Below, piece by piece: positions 48,868-58,058 of a DNA stretch of 64,000 nt. This stretch comes from Streptomyces flavidovirens DSM 40150 (GTDB lineage Bacteria > Actinomycetota > Actinomycetes > Streptomycetales > Streptomycetaceae). Under the pieces are notes generated by a model. It saw only the letters and a list, made by a program, of their open reading frames with translations. It did not search any database and was not told the origin of the DNA. Position numbers and translations under genes: made by a program. Every line of letters begins with the position of its first letter. Position 1 is the first letter of the stretch. The stretch is taken from positions 350,824 to 414,823 of the forward strand of contig NZ_AUBE01000002.1 of the NCBI RefSeq assembly GCF_000429085.1, in the 5' to 3' direction.

Positions 48868-51102
48868 ATGCTTGGATCTACCCACGGCACCCTCACCACC
48901 GATCTCCGCGCCCGCGTTGTGGCCTGCGGGGAGAGTCCGCAGGCCGCCGTCCACGACACGGCGACCCCCGCCGCCACCGCGGCCGGAGACCTCGATGTCA
49001 GCGGCCGGCCGCTGTACGCCTGCGTTCCCGACCTCGACCGGTTCTTCCGGCCCGAGTCGGTGGCCGTCGTCGGCGCGTCCGACGCCGAGGGCAGGCCGAA
49101 CGCCGGGATCACCCGGTGGCTGATCGCCTGGGCCGAGCGGGTCGGCGCCCGGCTGCACCCCGTCCATCCCACCCGCGAGGCCGTCTTCGGACTGCCCTGC
49201 GTCTCCTCCGTCCGCGACCTGCCCGAGCAGGTCGACCTGGCCGTGCTGCTGGTCGGTGACCCCGTACCGGTGGTCGGGGAACTGGCCGAGGCCAAGGTGA
49301 AGTTCGCCGTCGCCTTCGCGTCCGGCTTCGCCGAGACGGGCGAGGCCGGCGCCGCCGCCCAGTCGCGGCTGGCGGCCGCGGTCGAGCGGTCCGGCGTACG
49401 GCTGCTCGGGCCGAACACCAACCTCAACGCCTTCGAGAAGTTCCGCGACGACCTCGAAGGCCCCGCCATCGCCCTGATCACCCAGTCCGGCCACCAGGGC
49501 CGCCCCCTCCACGCCCTCCAGGAGCTCGGCATACGCCTCTCCCACTGGGCGCCCACCGGCAACGAGGCCGACCTGGAGACCGCCGACTTCATCTCGTACT
49601 TCGCCCAGCGGCCGGAGGTCGGCGCGATCGCCTGTTACGTCGAGGGCCTCAAGGACGGCCGTTCCTTCCTGCTCGCCGCCGACCGGGCCGCGCGGGCGGG
49701 GGTGCCGGTGGTCGCGGTCAAGGTGGGGCGTACGGAGGCAGGCGCCCGTACGGCCGCTTCGCACACCGGCAAGCTGACCGGCGCGGACGAGGTGGTGGAC
49801 GCGGCGATGCGGCAGTTCGGCGTGATCCGCGTGGACGCACTCGACGAACTCCAGGACACGGCAGCCCTCTTGGCGCGGGCGCGGAAGCCGGTGGCCGACG
49901 GGGTCGTCGTCTACTCGATCTCGGGCGGTACGGGCGCGCACTTCGCGGATCTGGCGACGGCGGCGGGCCTGCGGTTGCCGGAGCTCTCGGCGGCCAAGCA
50001 GGCCGAGCTGCACACGTGGATACCGGAGTACCTGAGCGTGGCGAACCCCGTCGACAACGGCGGCCACCCGGTCGGCGACTGGCGCGGCCGCAAAATCATC
50101 GACGCGATCCTCGCCGACCCGTCCGTGGGCGTCCTCGTCTGCCCGATCACCGGCCCCTTCCCCCCGATGAGCGACAAGCTGGCCCAGGACCTGGCCGACG
50201 CGGCCGAGGCGACGGACAAGCTGGTGTGCGTGGTGTGGGGCTCGCCGGTCGGCACGGAGGCGGCGTACCGCGAGACGCTGCTCGGGTCGTCACGCGTCGC
50301 CACCTTCCGTACCTTCGGCAACTGCGTGACGGCCGTACGCGCCTACCTCGGCCACCACCGCTTCACCGCCTCCTACCGCTCCCCCTTCGACGAGGCGCCG
50401 CGTACCCCCTCCCCCTCCTTCCGCAAGGCGCAGGCGCTGATGCGCCCCGGCGAGCAACTGAGCGAGCACGCGGCGAAGCAACTGCTGCGGGCGTACGGCA
50501 TCCGCGTGCCGCGCGAGCAACTGGTGACCAGCGCGGCGGCGGCCGTCCGGGCGGCGGGGCTCGTCGGTTACCCCGTGGTGATGAAGGCGTCCGGGCCGCA
50601 GCTCGCGCACAAGAGCGAGCTTGGCCTCGTGAAGGTGGGGCTCACCTCCGCCAGCCAGATCCGCGACGCGTACCGCGAGCTGACGGACATCGCGCGGTAC
50701 GAGGGGATCGCGCTGGACGGCGTCCTGGTGTGCCAGATGGTGGACCGGGGCGTCGAGATGATGGTCGGCGTGACGCAGGACGCGCTGTTCGGGCCCACGG
50801 TGACGGTGGGGCTCGGGGGCGTGCTGGTGGAGGTGCTCCGCGACGCGTCGGTACGCGTGCCGCCCTTCGGCGAGGACCAGGCGCGGGCCATGCTCGGCGA
50901 ACTGCGCGGGCAGGCGCTGCTGGAGGGCGTACGGGGGGCGCCGCCGGCTGATGTGGACGCGCTGGTGGAGGTCGTGCTGCGGGTCCAGCGGATGGCCCTG
51001 GAACTGGGCGACGACCTCTCGGAGCTGGACATCAACCCCCTGATCGTCCTGCCGCGCGGCCAGGGGGCGGTGGCGCTGGACGCGCTGGCGGTATGCCGGT
51101 GA
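48868..51102 (+). CDS. ADP-forming acyl-CoA synthetase (acetate-CoA ligase family)
   Basis: The 744-residue protein joins a CoA-binding Rossmann domain (about 58-170, SVAVVGASDAEGRPNAGITR), a succinyl-CoA-ligase-like flavodoxin domain with the catalytic His299 in ASHTGKLTG, and a C-terminal ATP-grasp domain (about 530-740, GYPVVMKASGPQLAHKSELG). Such enzymes make an acyl-CoA from an acid, ATP and CoA through phosphohistidine. Two operators lie 35 and 59 bp upstream. It may activate the primary substrate or a propionate-like product. An N-terminal extension of about 50 residues is not conserved in the family. Confidence 0.88.
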   Translation: MLGSTHGTLTTDLRARVVACGESPQAAVHDTATPAATAAGDLDVSGRPLYACVPDLDRFFRPESVAVVGASDAEGRPNAGITRWLIAWAERVGARLHPVHPTREAVFGLPCVSSVRDLPEQVDLAVLLVGDPVPVVGELAEAKVKFAVAFASGFAETGEAGAAAQSRLAAAVERSGVRLLGPNTNLNAFEKFRDDLEGPAIALITQSGHQGRPLHALQELGIRLSHWAPTGNEADLETADFISYFAQRPEVGAIACYVEGLKDGRSFLLAADRAARAGVPVVAVKVGRTEAGARTAASHTGKLTGADEVVDAAMRQFGVIRVDALDELQDTAALLARARKPVADGVVVYSISGGTGAHFADLATAAGLRLPELSAAKQAELHTWIPEYLSVANPVDNGGHPVGDWRGRKIIDAILADPSVGVLVCPITGPFPPMSDKLAQDLADAAEATDKLVCVVWGSPVGTEAAYRETLLGSSRVATFRTFGNCVTAVRAYLGHHRFTASYRSPFDEAPRTPSPSFRKAQALMRPGEQLSEHAAKQLLRAYGIRVPREQLVTSAAAAVRAAGLVGYPVVMKASGPQLAHKSELGLVKVGLTSASQIRDAYRELTDIARYEGIALDGVLVCQMVDRGVEMMVGVTQDALFGPTVTVGLGGVLVEVLRDASVRVPPFGEDQARAMLGELRGQALLEGVRGAPPADVDALVEVVLRVQRMALELGDDLSELDINPLIVLPRGQGAVALDALAVCR

Positions 51103-51211
51103 GCCGCCGGCGGGGGGTGGGTGGGTGCCGCTGCGCGGAGCTTTCCCCACCCCGCCCCTTCCCGGCTGCGACATGTGCGGCTCCGCCGCGGGGGCGCTGC
51201 CCCAGACCCCG

Positions 51212-51402
51212 GTCCTCAAACGCCGGACGGGCTGGAGTGGGCCGGGGTGTGCCGGGGCGCTGCCCCAGGCCCCGGTCCTCAAGCGCCGGACGGGCTGGAG
51301 ATGGCCGGGGGTGGCTGGGGCTCCGCCCCAGGACCCGCTCCTCAAACGCCGGAGGGGCTGGATTTGGTTGCGCAACCATCCAGCCCGTCCGGCGTTTGAG
51401 GA
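51212..51402. repeat. tandem array of Streptomyces-type intergenic repeats
   Basis: Three direct copies of TCCTCAAACGCCGGACGGGC or close variants begin near 51213, 51276 and 51339, at a 63-bp period. One inverted copy follows at 51378-51402. Together they fill the gap of about 450 bp between the synthetase and the next hydratase gene. No gene was seen in 51103-51554. Confidence 0.8.
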
Positions 51403-51554
51403 CACGCCCGCAGGGCGTCCGGGGGTCTGGGGGCTTGCCCCCAGTTCGGGAAGGGGCGGGTAGGGGAACAGCGCCGCAGGCAACCCGCACCGCACCCGCC
51501 ACACGCCCCCCACGCCTCCACGCCCCCACGCCCCCCGCCACCAGGAGCGAGCCC

Positions 51555-52373
51555 GTGACCCCAGATTCCCCCCTCCCCGCATCCGACACATCGATACAGC
51601 ACGCCACTGACAACAACGTCTCCTGGATCACCCTCAACCGCCCCGCCGCCCTGAACGCCCTCACCCCCCACCAACGCGACCACCTCATCTCCCTCCTCGC
51701 CACCGCCTCCGCCGACCCCACCGTCCGCGCCGTCGTCATCACCGCCACCGGCAAGGGCTTCTGCGCGGGCGCGGACCTGCGCGGGGCCCCGGCGAGCAGT
51801 GGGGACCGGGTGGCGGGCGATGTCGCCCGTACGATCCGGCTCGGCGCCCAGCGCCTCATCAGTGCCGTACTGGACTGCGAGAAGCCGGTGATCGCCGCCG
51901 TCAACGGCACCGCCGCCGGAATCGGCGCCCACCTCGCGTTCGCCTGCGATCTCGTACTGGCCGCCGAATCCGCCAAGTTCATCGAAGTCTTCGTACGACG
52001 CGGACTGGTCCCCGACGGCGGCGGCGCGTACCTCCTGCCCCGGCTCATCGGGCCCCAGCGCGCGAAGGAGCTGATGTTCTTCGGGGACTCGGTCCCGGCC
52101 GCCGAGGCCGAGCGGCTCGGTCTGGTCAACCGCGTCGTGCCGGACGACGAACTGACCGGGACCGCCCGCGCCTGGGCCGAGCGGCTCGCAGGCGGCCCGA
52201 CCCGGTCGATCACCCTCGCCAAGCAACTGGTCAACGCCTCCCTCGACGTCGACCGGGCCACGGCCTTCGCCGCCGAGGCCGCCGCCCAGGAGATCAACAT
52301 GACGACGGCGGACGCGACCGAGGGCGTGGCCAGCTTCGTGGAGCGGCGCACCCCCAAATACCGGGGCCTGTGA
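51555..52373 (+). CDS. enoyl-CoA hydratase/isomerase family protein, PaaG-like
   Basis: The 272-residue crotonase has NVSWITLNRPAALNALTPHQ, the oxyanion segments GKGFCAGADLRG and NGTAAGIGAHLAFA, and the catalytic region FIEVFVRRGLVPDGGGAYLL. The Asp in GLVPDGGG and the missing first Glu are features of PaaG-type ring isomerases, not of classical hydratases. The GTG at 51555 follows AGGAG; longer frames cross the repeat array. No operator copy was found directly upstream, so it may be read through from the synthetase gene or have its own promoter. Confidence 0.85.
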   Translation: MTPDSPLPASDTSIQHATDNNVSWITLNRPAALNALTPHQRDHLISLLATASADPTVRAVVITATGKGFCAGADLRGAPASSGDRVAGDVARTIRLGAQRLISAVLDCEKPVIAAVNGTAAGIGAHLAFACDLVLAAESAKFIEVFVRRGLVPDGGGAYLLPRLIGPQRAKELMFFGDSVPAAEAERLGLVNRVVPDDELTGTARAWAERLAGGPTRSITLAKQLVNASLDVDRATAFAAEAAAQEINMTTADATEGVASFVERRTPKYRGL

Positions 52374-52418
52374 GGCCGCAGACCTCCCGCCCTTCCACCC
52401 TCCCACCCCCCTTCCAAC

Positions 52419-52433
52419 CTGACGGCCCGTCAG
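52419..52433. promoter_or_regulatory. TetR-type operator, copy 12 (consensus form)
   Basis: CTGACGGCCCGTCAG is an exact match to the consensus, extended by a C and a G on the outer sides. It lies 5 bp before the earliest ATG of the flavin reductase gene. Confidence 0.82.
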
Positions 52434-52438
52434 GTTCA

Positions 52439-53074
52439 ATGGCTGGTGTGATGGGACACGCAGGGATGGCGACCACCGCCGTCCGATACCTCAGTTCGGT
52501 CGGCGCCCCCACGGCCGCCGAGCCCTACGACGCGCTCCCGCGCCCCGACCTGCGGGCCGTCGGCGCGGACGAGCGGCTGCCGGTCGATCCGGTCGAATTC
52601 CGCTCCGTACTCGGCCACTTCGCCAGCGGAGTAACCGTCGTCACCGCCCCCGGCGGCGCCGGCGAGGACGACGAAACGGCCCCCGCCGGCTTCGCCTGCC
52701 AGTCCTTCGCCTCCCTCTCCCTCGACCCGCCCCTGGTCACCTTCATGGTCGCCCGTACGTCGACGACCTGGCCCCGCATAGCCCGCGCCGGCGTCTTCTG
52801 CGTCAACATCCTCGGCGCGGACCAGGGCGAGCTGTGCCGGGGCTTCGCGGTGAGCGGGGCGGACAAGTTCGCGGGCGTCGGATACCGGGCGGCGCCCGTC
52901 ACCCGGTCGCCGCTGCTCGACTCCGTACCGGCCTGGATCGACTGCCGCATCCACGCCGTGCACACGGGCGGTGACCACCTGATCGTCGTCGGCCGGGTGG
53001 AGGCGCTCGGCGGGTCCGACGACGGGGAGCCCCTGCTGTTCCACCGGGGCAGGTTCGGCCGGTTCAGCGCGTAG
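52439..53074 (+). CDS. flavin reductase family protein
   Basis: The FMN-binding split-barrel protein (211 residues from the ATG at 52439, 202 from that at 52466) has DPVEFRSVLGHFASGVTVVT, GFACQSFASLSLDPPLVTFM and GVFCVNILGADQGELCRGFA. These blocks are like the reductase partners of two-component monooxygenases (HsaB, HpaC). It would supply reduced flavin to an oxygenase; one of the LLM proteins is a possible partner. The consensus operator lies immediately upstream. The start is uncertain among 52439, 52451 and 52466. Confidence 0.87.
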   Translation: MAGVMGHAGMATTAVRYLSSVGAPTAAEPYDALPRPDLRAVGADERLPVDPVEFRSVLGHFASGVTVVTAPGGAGEDDETAPAGFACQSFASLSLDPPLVTFMVARTSTTWPRIARAGVFCVNILGADQGELCRGFAVSGADKFAGVGYRAAPVTRSPLLDSVPAWIDCRIHAVHTGGDHLIVVGRVEALGGSDDGEPLLFHRGRFGRFSA

Positions 53075-54386
53075 GTACACCGACCGGCGCGGGTTTCCGG
53101 CGAATCACCAGGGACATCAGCGCCGCCGCCGCGCACAGCGCTCCGGCCGCGTACCAGACCACGTCGTACGAACCGAACACATCCCGCGCCACACCGCCCG
53201 CGAAGGCCACCACCGCCGCGCCCACCTGGTGCGATGCGAGCACCCAGCCGAAGACGATCGCGGAGTCATCGCCGTACTGCTCACGGCACAGGGCGAGGGT
53301 CGGCGGAACCGTGGCCACCCAGTCCAGGCCGTAGAAGACGATGAAAAAGATCATCGGCGGGTGGACGGTCGGGGCCATCAGCATCGGCAGGAAGAGCAGC
53401 GAGACACCGCGCAGCGCGTAGTACACGGCCAGCAGGCGGCGCGCCTCGAAGCGGTCGGTCAGCCAGCCGGAGGCGATCGTGCCGATGACGTCGAAGAGGC
53501 CGATGACGGCGAGCAGTGAGGCGGCCGCGGTGATCGGCATGCCGTGATCGTGGGCCGAGGGTACGAAGTGGGTGCGGATGAGGCCGTTCGTCGACGCGCC
53601 GCAGATGGCGAAGGTGCCTGCCAGCAGCCAGAAGGGCCCGGTCCTGGCCGCCGCGAAGAGGACCGCGACCGTCCGCTTCGCCGCGCCCGTCCGGGGCGCC
53701 GGCTTCCGGACGAACTTCCCTCCGTACGGGGCCAGTCCGATGTCCGCCGGATGGTCGCGCAGCAGCAGCCACACCAACGGGACGACGACCAGCGCGGCGA
53801 GCGCGACCGTGACGGAGGCGGGCCGCCAGCCGTGGTTCTCGACGATCCAGGCGCAGAGCGGGAGGAAGACCAGTTGACCGGACGCGCCCGCGGCCGTCAG
53901 GACACCGGTCACCAGGCCGCGGCGGGCGACGAACCAGCGGTTGGTGACCGTCGCGGAGAAGGCCAGCGCCATCGAGCCGGTGCCGAGGCCGACGAGCAGG
54001 CCCCAGTAGAGCATCAACTGCCAGCTGGCCGTCATCCAGACGCTCAGCAGGGCGCCGGCGGCGACCATGCTCAGCGCCGCGACCACCACCCTGCGCATAC
54101 CGAAGCGGTCCATGAGCGCGGCGGCAAACGGCGCGGTCAGGCCGTACAGCGCCATGTCGATGGAGACGGCGAGGCCGATCTCGCCGCGCGACCAGCCGAA
54201 CTCCTCGTGCAGCGGGTCGATCAGCAGGCCGGGCAGGGAGTTGAAGGCGGCCCCGCCGATGATCGTCACAAAGGCCACCGCCGCCACGAACCACGCGCGG
54301 TGCGGTGTCATTCTGCGGATCCACGGCCGACGGGGGCCGGGGACCTCGGGGTTGGCGTGCGCGGCGGCTTCGGTTGTCTGGGTCAC
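53064..54386 (-). CDS. MFS transporter (OFA/monocarboxylate-like)
   Basis: The roughly 440-residue protein has twelve predicted helices. The MFS motif ALYGLTAPFAAALMDRFGMR lies after helix 2, and the second-half equivalent is GTIASGWLTDRFEARR. The sequence pattern fits the oxalate/formate-antiporter-like group that moves small carboxylates. It converges on and overlaps the flavin reductase gene by 11 bp. The GTG at 54386 is one of two possible starts; the other, an ATG, lies ten codons upstream. It could import the substrate of the regulon, but no operator was found upstream. Confidence 0.85.
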   Translation of the reverse strand: MTQTTEAAAHANPEVPGPRRPWIRRMTPHRAWFVAAVAFVTIIGGAAFNSLPGLLIDPLHEEFGWSRGEIGLAVSIDMALYGLTAPFAAALMDRFGMRRVVVAALSMVAAGALLSVWMTASWQLMLYWGLLVGLGTGSMALAFSATVTNRWFVARRGLVTGVLTAAGASGQLVFLPLCAWIVENHGWRPASVTVALAALVVVPLVWLLLRDHPADIGLAPYGGKFVRKPAPRTGAAKRTVAVLFAAARTGPFWLLAGTFAICGASTNGLIRTHFVPSAHDHGMPITAAASLLAVIGLFDVIGTIASGWLTDRFEARRLLAVYYALRGVSLLFLPMLMAPTVHPPMIFFIVFYGLDWVATVPPTLALCREQYGDDSAIVFGWVLASHQVGAAVVAFAGGVARDVFGSYDVVWYAAGALCAAAALMSLVIRRKPAPVGVPTR

Positions 54387-54576
54387 GCCACTCAGCTTCG
54401 GGCCGGTCGAGATCACGGGCGAGTGGCCGGAGGGCCATGGTTCGCAAGGATCGGGACACGAGGGGGAGGTGAGGGGACGAGGGGGACAGACGGCCGGTCA
54501 CGAGGTTCTCCACGCACCTCCCGCACGCACCTCACCCCACCCGCCTCACCCTCGCGCACCTCACCTCCAAGCACCC

Positions 54577-55836
54577 TCACCCCACCCGCCTCAGCTCTCG
54601 TATCGGCCGGACCCCCAACAACACCCCGACCACCCCCAACATCACCACCACACCCGCCAGCAACACCCTCTCCGCCCCCACCATCTCCGCCACCGGGCCC
54701 GCCAGCGCCCGCCCCGCCGCCATCATCAGCAGCGATCCGGACACGTCGTACGCGTGCAGCCGGTTCAGCGCGTCGGGCGGGACGTGCGTCTGGACTGTCG
54801 TGGACCACATCACCAGCCAGAACGCGAACGCCGCACCACCGATGAACTGGCCGACGCCCAAGGCGAGTACGGACATGTCGAGACCCAGCACCAGCAGGTT
54901 GACCACGACACCGAGCAGCGCCACCGCCCCCGCCGCCAGCGGACGCGCCGGCCGCAGGCGCAGCGCCAGCAGGCCGCCCGCGACGCTGCCCGCGCCGTTG
55001 ACCGCCATCAGAGCCCCGTACGTGCCCGAGCCGTGCGCCTCGGTCACCAGGACCGCCGTCAGCGGCAGCATCGGGCCGGCCACGGTCAGCCCGTACACCG
55101 TCCAGATGGCGATCACACCCCACAGCCAGCTCCGCGAAGTGAACTCGTGCCACCCGTCGATCAGTTCAGCCAGCAGCGAGCCCCGCTCGACCGGGTCTCC
55201 GGCGGGCGGCAGCCGCAGCAGGAACAGGCAGATTCCGCTTACCCCGAAGGTCGCGGCGTTCGCGGCGAAGACCGCCCCCGCCCCGCCCGAAAGACCGGCC
55301 ACAAGCCCCGCGAAGGCCGGTCCGGCCATGGTCATGAGCGCCTCGCAGACGCGCAGGACCGCGTTCGCCCGCTGTACGTCGTGGGCGACGCGCGGCACGG
55401 TCGAAGCGACTCCGGGCTGGAAGAGCGCCGCGCCCACGCCGCTGACCGCGCTCAGTCCGTACACCACCCACACCGACGGGTCACCGGCCGCGAAGGACAG
55501 CGCGAGCACCGATGCGCCGGCCAGCCGCAGCCCGTCCGCGAGGATCATCATGCGGCGGGGCGTGAAGCGGTCCGCGAGTACGCCGCCGAAGAGGACCAGC
55601 ACCGCGAAGGGGCCGATCCACGCGGCGAGGGCGTAGCCGACGGACGAGCCGGGCCGGCCCGCGCCGAGCAGGCCCGCCGCGAGCGCGACGGGGACCATGC
55701 CGTCGCCGAAGACGGCGACCGTGCGGGCCACGAAGAAGAGCCGGAAGTTACGGTTCCAGAGGCCTGGGGAGGCCGCCGCTCGCGACGTTCGTGCCGTCTC
55801 GGGAATGTCCTGGGCTGCTGCGCGCTTGTCCGTCAC
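54577..55836 (-). CDS. MFS transporter (drug-efflux type, EntS-like)
   Basis: The 419-residue protein has twelve helices with LWNRNFRLFFVARTVAVFGD at the start and GVLADRFTPRRMMILADGLR after helix 2, the MFS_3/EntS-type pattern. It is probably an exporter. The GTG at 55836 lies in the gap facing the divergent AraC-type gene; a longer frame upstream crosses that gene and was rejected. Divergent orientation suggests control by that regulator. Confidence 0.85.
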   Translation of the reverse strand: MTDKRAAAQDIPETARTSRAAASPGLWNRNFRLFFVARTVAVFGDGMVPVALAAGLLGAGRPGSSVGYALAAWIGPFAVLVLFGGVLADRFTPRRMMILADGLRLAGASVLALSFAAGDPSVWVVYGLSAVSGVGAALFQPGVASTVPRVAHDVQRANAVLRVCEALMTMAGPAFAGLVAGLSGGAGAVFAANAATFGVSGICLFLLRLPPAGDPVERGSLLAELIDGWHEFTSRSWLWGVIAIWTVYGLTVAGPMLPLTAVLVTEAHGSGTYGALMAVNGAGSVAGGLLALRLRPARPLAAGAVALLGVVVNLLVLGLDMSVLALGVGQFIGGAAFAFWLVMWSTTVQTHVPPDALNRLHAYDVSGSLLMMAAGRALAGPVAEMVGAERVLLAGVVVMLGVVGVLLGVRPIRELRRVG

Positions 55837-55899
55837 AGCGGAGATACGTACCAGCTGAAGGTCTGTACCAGCCAGCGAATAAGACGGCGAGGAGAGCCA

Positions 55900-56919
55900 G
55901 TGGAGAAGGAGTACGAGGAGTACCACGCCATGCCGCACCGCGTCGTCGTCCTCGCGCTCGACGGACTGCTCCCCTTCGAACTCGGCATCCCGCACCGCAT
56001 ATTCGGTCTTACGAAGGACGCGGCGGGCAGGCACCTCTACGAGACCATGACGTGTTCCGTCCGGCCGCCGGGCCCGGTCCGTACCGACGCCGACTTCTCC
56101 ATCGACGTCGAGCACGGCCCCGAGGCGCTGGCCACCGCCGACACGGTCGTGATCCCCGCCTCGTACGAACTCGGGTGCGTCTACGAAGAGGGCGTACTGA
56201 CCGAGGACCTCAAGGCCGCCTTCACCTTCGTACGCCCCGGCACCCGCATGGTCTCCATCTGCACCGGCGGCTACGTCCTGGCCGCGGCGGGCTACCTCGA
56301 CGGCCGGCCCGCCACCACCCACTGGTCGGCAGCCGAGCACTTCCAGCGGCTGTTCCCGTCGGTCAAGGTCGACGCGGAGGTCCTGTTCATCGACGACGGC
56401 GATGTCCTGACCTCCGCCGGGGTCGCCGCCGGGCTCGACCTCTGCCTGCACATCGTGCGGCGCGACCACGGCAGCGGGGTCGCCAACGACGTGGCCCGCC
56501 GCAGCGTCGTACCGCCGCACCGGGACGGCGGCCAGGCCCAGTACGTCCTCCGCCCGGTCCCGGAGCCCCAACTGGCGACGACGACCACTGCGCGGGCGTG
56601 GGCACTCGGCCGGCTCCACGAGCCGATCCAGCTACGCGACATGGCCGAGCAGGAGTCGATGTCGGTACGGACGTTCACGCGCCGGTTCCGCGAGGAGGCC
56701 GGCATCAGCCCCGGACAGTGGCTGACCCAGCAGCGCGTGGAGCGGGCCAGGCACCTGCTCGAATCGACCGACCTGTCCATTGACCAGATCGCCCGCGACG
56801 CGGGCTTCGGCACGGCGACGTCACTGCGCCAGCACCTGCAGACGACCCTCGGCGTCCCACCGACGGTCTACCGCCGCACTTTCCGCGCCACCGCGGGCGG
56901 GACACGGCGCCGGCCGTGA
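55900..56919 (+). CDS. GlxA-type AraC-family regulator with DJ-1/PfpI domain
   Basis: The 339-residue protein has an N-terminal DJ-1/PfpI-like domain (about 10-190), with VVVLALDGLLPFELGIPHRI and the elbow SICTGGYVLAAAGYLDGRPA. A C-terminal AraC helix-turn-helix pair (about 240-330) follows, with MSVRTFTRRFREEAGISPGQ and SIDQIARDAGFGTATSLRQH. The GTG at 55900 follows GGAGAG; an ATG ten codons in is also possible. It probably regulates the divergent MFS exporter. The effector is unknown. Confidence 0.88.
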   Translation: MEKEYEEYHAMPHRVVVLALDGLLPFELGIPHRIFGLTKDAAGRHLYETMTCSVRPPGPVRTDADFSIDVEHGPEALATADTVVIPASYELGCVYEEGVLTEDLKAAFTFVRPGTRMVSICTGGYVLAAAGYLDGRPATTHWSAAEHFQRLFPSVKVDAEVLFIDDGDVLTSAGVAAGLDLCLHIVRRDHGSGVANDVARRSVVPPHRDGGQAQYVLRPVPEPQLATTTTARAWALGRLHEPIQLRDMAEQESMSVRTFTRRFREEAGISPGQWLTQQRVERARHLLESTDLSIDQIARDAGFGTATSLRQHLQTTLGVPPTVYRRTFRATAGGTRRRP

Positions 56920-56987
56920 CGTGAGGCCGGAGCCCGAGCCCTGGGCGGCCTGGAGCCCGAAGCCCATATCCCGTATCGCCCGACCGG

Positions 56988-58058
56988 TCAGAAGGTGAGC
57001 ACTCCGCGCGCCACGCGCCCGTGGTGGGCATCGTCCGCCGCCTTCGCGAAGTCCTCCACGGGGTACGTCTTCGTCACCAGCTCGTCGAGCAGCAGCCGGC
57101 CCTCCCGGTACAGCCCGGCGTACAGCGCGATGTCCCGCTGCGGGCGCGAAGAACCGTACCGGCAGCCGAGGATCGACTTGTCCAAGTACATCGACGAGAC
57201 GAGGAACGACGCCTCGGTCGTGGCGTCCGGTACGCCGAGCAGCACCGCCTGTCCGTGCCGGTCGAGCACGTCGATCGCCTGCCGGATGAGCGCCGCCTTG
57301 CCGACGCACTCGAAGGCGTGGTCGGCGCCGGTCGGCAGGATCTCCCGTACCGCGTCCCCGTCGGCCGACGGAAGGAAGTGCGTCGCGCCGAACTGCCGCG
57401 CGACCGCCTCCTTGGCCGGATTGGAATCGACGGCGACGATCGTCGACGCCCCCGCGATACGGGCGCCCTGGATGACGTTCAGCCCGATTCCGCCTGTCCC
57501 GATGACGAGGACGGTGTCCCCGTGGCCGACCTTCGCCCGGTTCAGCGCCGCACCTACGCCCGTGACGACACCGCAGCCGATGAGCGCCGCCGAGGTCAGC
57601 GGAATGTCGTGCGGGACCTTGACGGCCTGGACGGCTTTCACGATGGTGCGCTCGGCGAAGGAGGAGTTCGACGCGAACTGGTACAGCGGTTCGCCGCGGC
57701 GCGAGAAGGGCCGGCCGGGCTTCCCGATCGCCTGGCGGCACATCGTCGGCCGGCCGCGGCCGCACTCCGCGCACGCCCCGCAGTTGGCGATGGTCGACAG
57801 GGCCACGTGATCACCGGGCTCGACATGCGTCACCCCGGCGCCGACGGCCTCGACCACGCCCGCGCCCTCGTGCCCGAGGACGACGGGGGCCGGGAAGGGG
57901 ATGGTCCCGTCGATGACCGACAGATCGCTGTGGCACAGCCCGGCCGCGCCGACCGCCACCATGACCTCGCCGGGCCCGGGGTCCCGTATCTCAAGATCAT
58001 CGACGACCTGAACCGCCTTCCCGTCGAAGACAACACCCCGCATGCCGCCGCCTCTCAT
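56988..58058 (-). CDS. Zn-dependent alcohol dehydrogenase (medium-chain)
   Basis: The 356-residue protein has the medium-chain dehydrogenase fold: catalytic zinc ligands in GLCHSDLSVID and VVLGHEGAGVVEAV, structural zinc cysteines in CGACAECGRGRPTMC, and the NAD motif VLVIGTGGIGLNVIQGARIA. It belongs to the NDMA-dependent or class III-like group that oxidises primary alcohols. The ATG at 58058 overlaps the acyl-CoA dehydrogenase stop codon (ATGA) and has GGGAG upstream; a second ATG at 58043 is possible. Confidence 0.9.
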   Translation of the reverse strand: MRGGGMRGVVFDGKAVQVVDDLEIRDPGPGEVMVAVGAAGLCHSDLSVIDGTIPFPAPVVLGHEGAGVVEAVGAGVTHVEPGDHVALSTIANCGACAECGRGRPTMCRQAIGKPGRPFSRRGEPLYQFASNSSFAERTIVKAVQAVKVPHDIPLTSAALIGCGVVTGVGAALNRAKVGHGDTVLVIGTGGIGLNVIQGARIAGASTIVAVDSNPAKEAVARQFGATHFLPSADGDAVREILPTGADHAFECVGKAALIRQAIDVLDRHGQAVLLGVPDATTEASFLVSSMYLDKSILGCRYGSSRPQRDIALYAGLYREGRLLLDELVTKTYPVEDFAKAADDAHHGRVARGVLTF

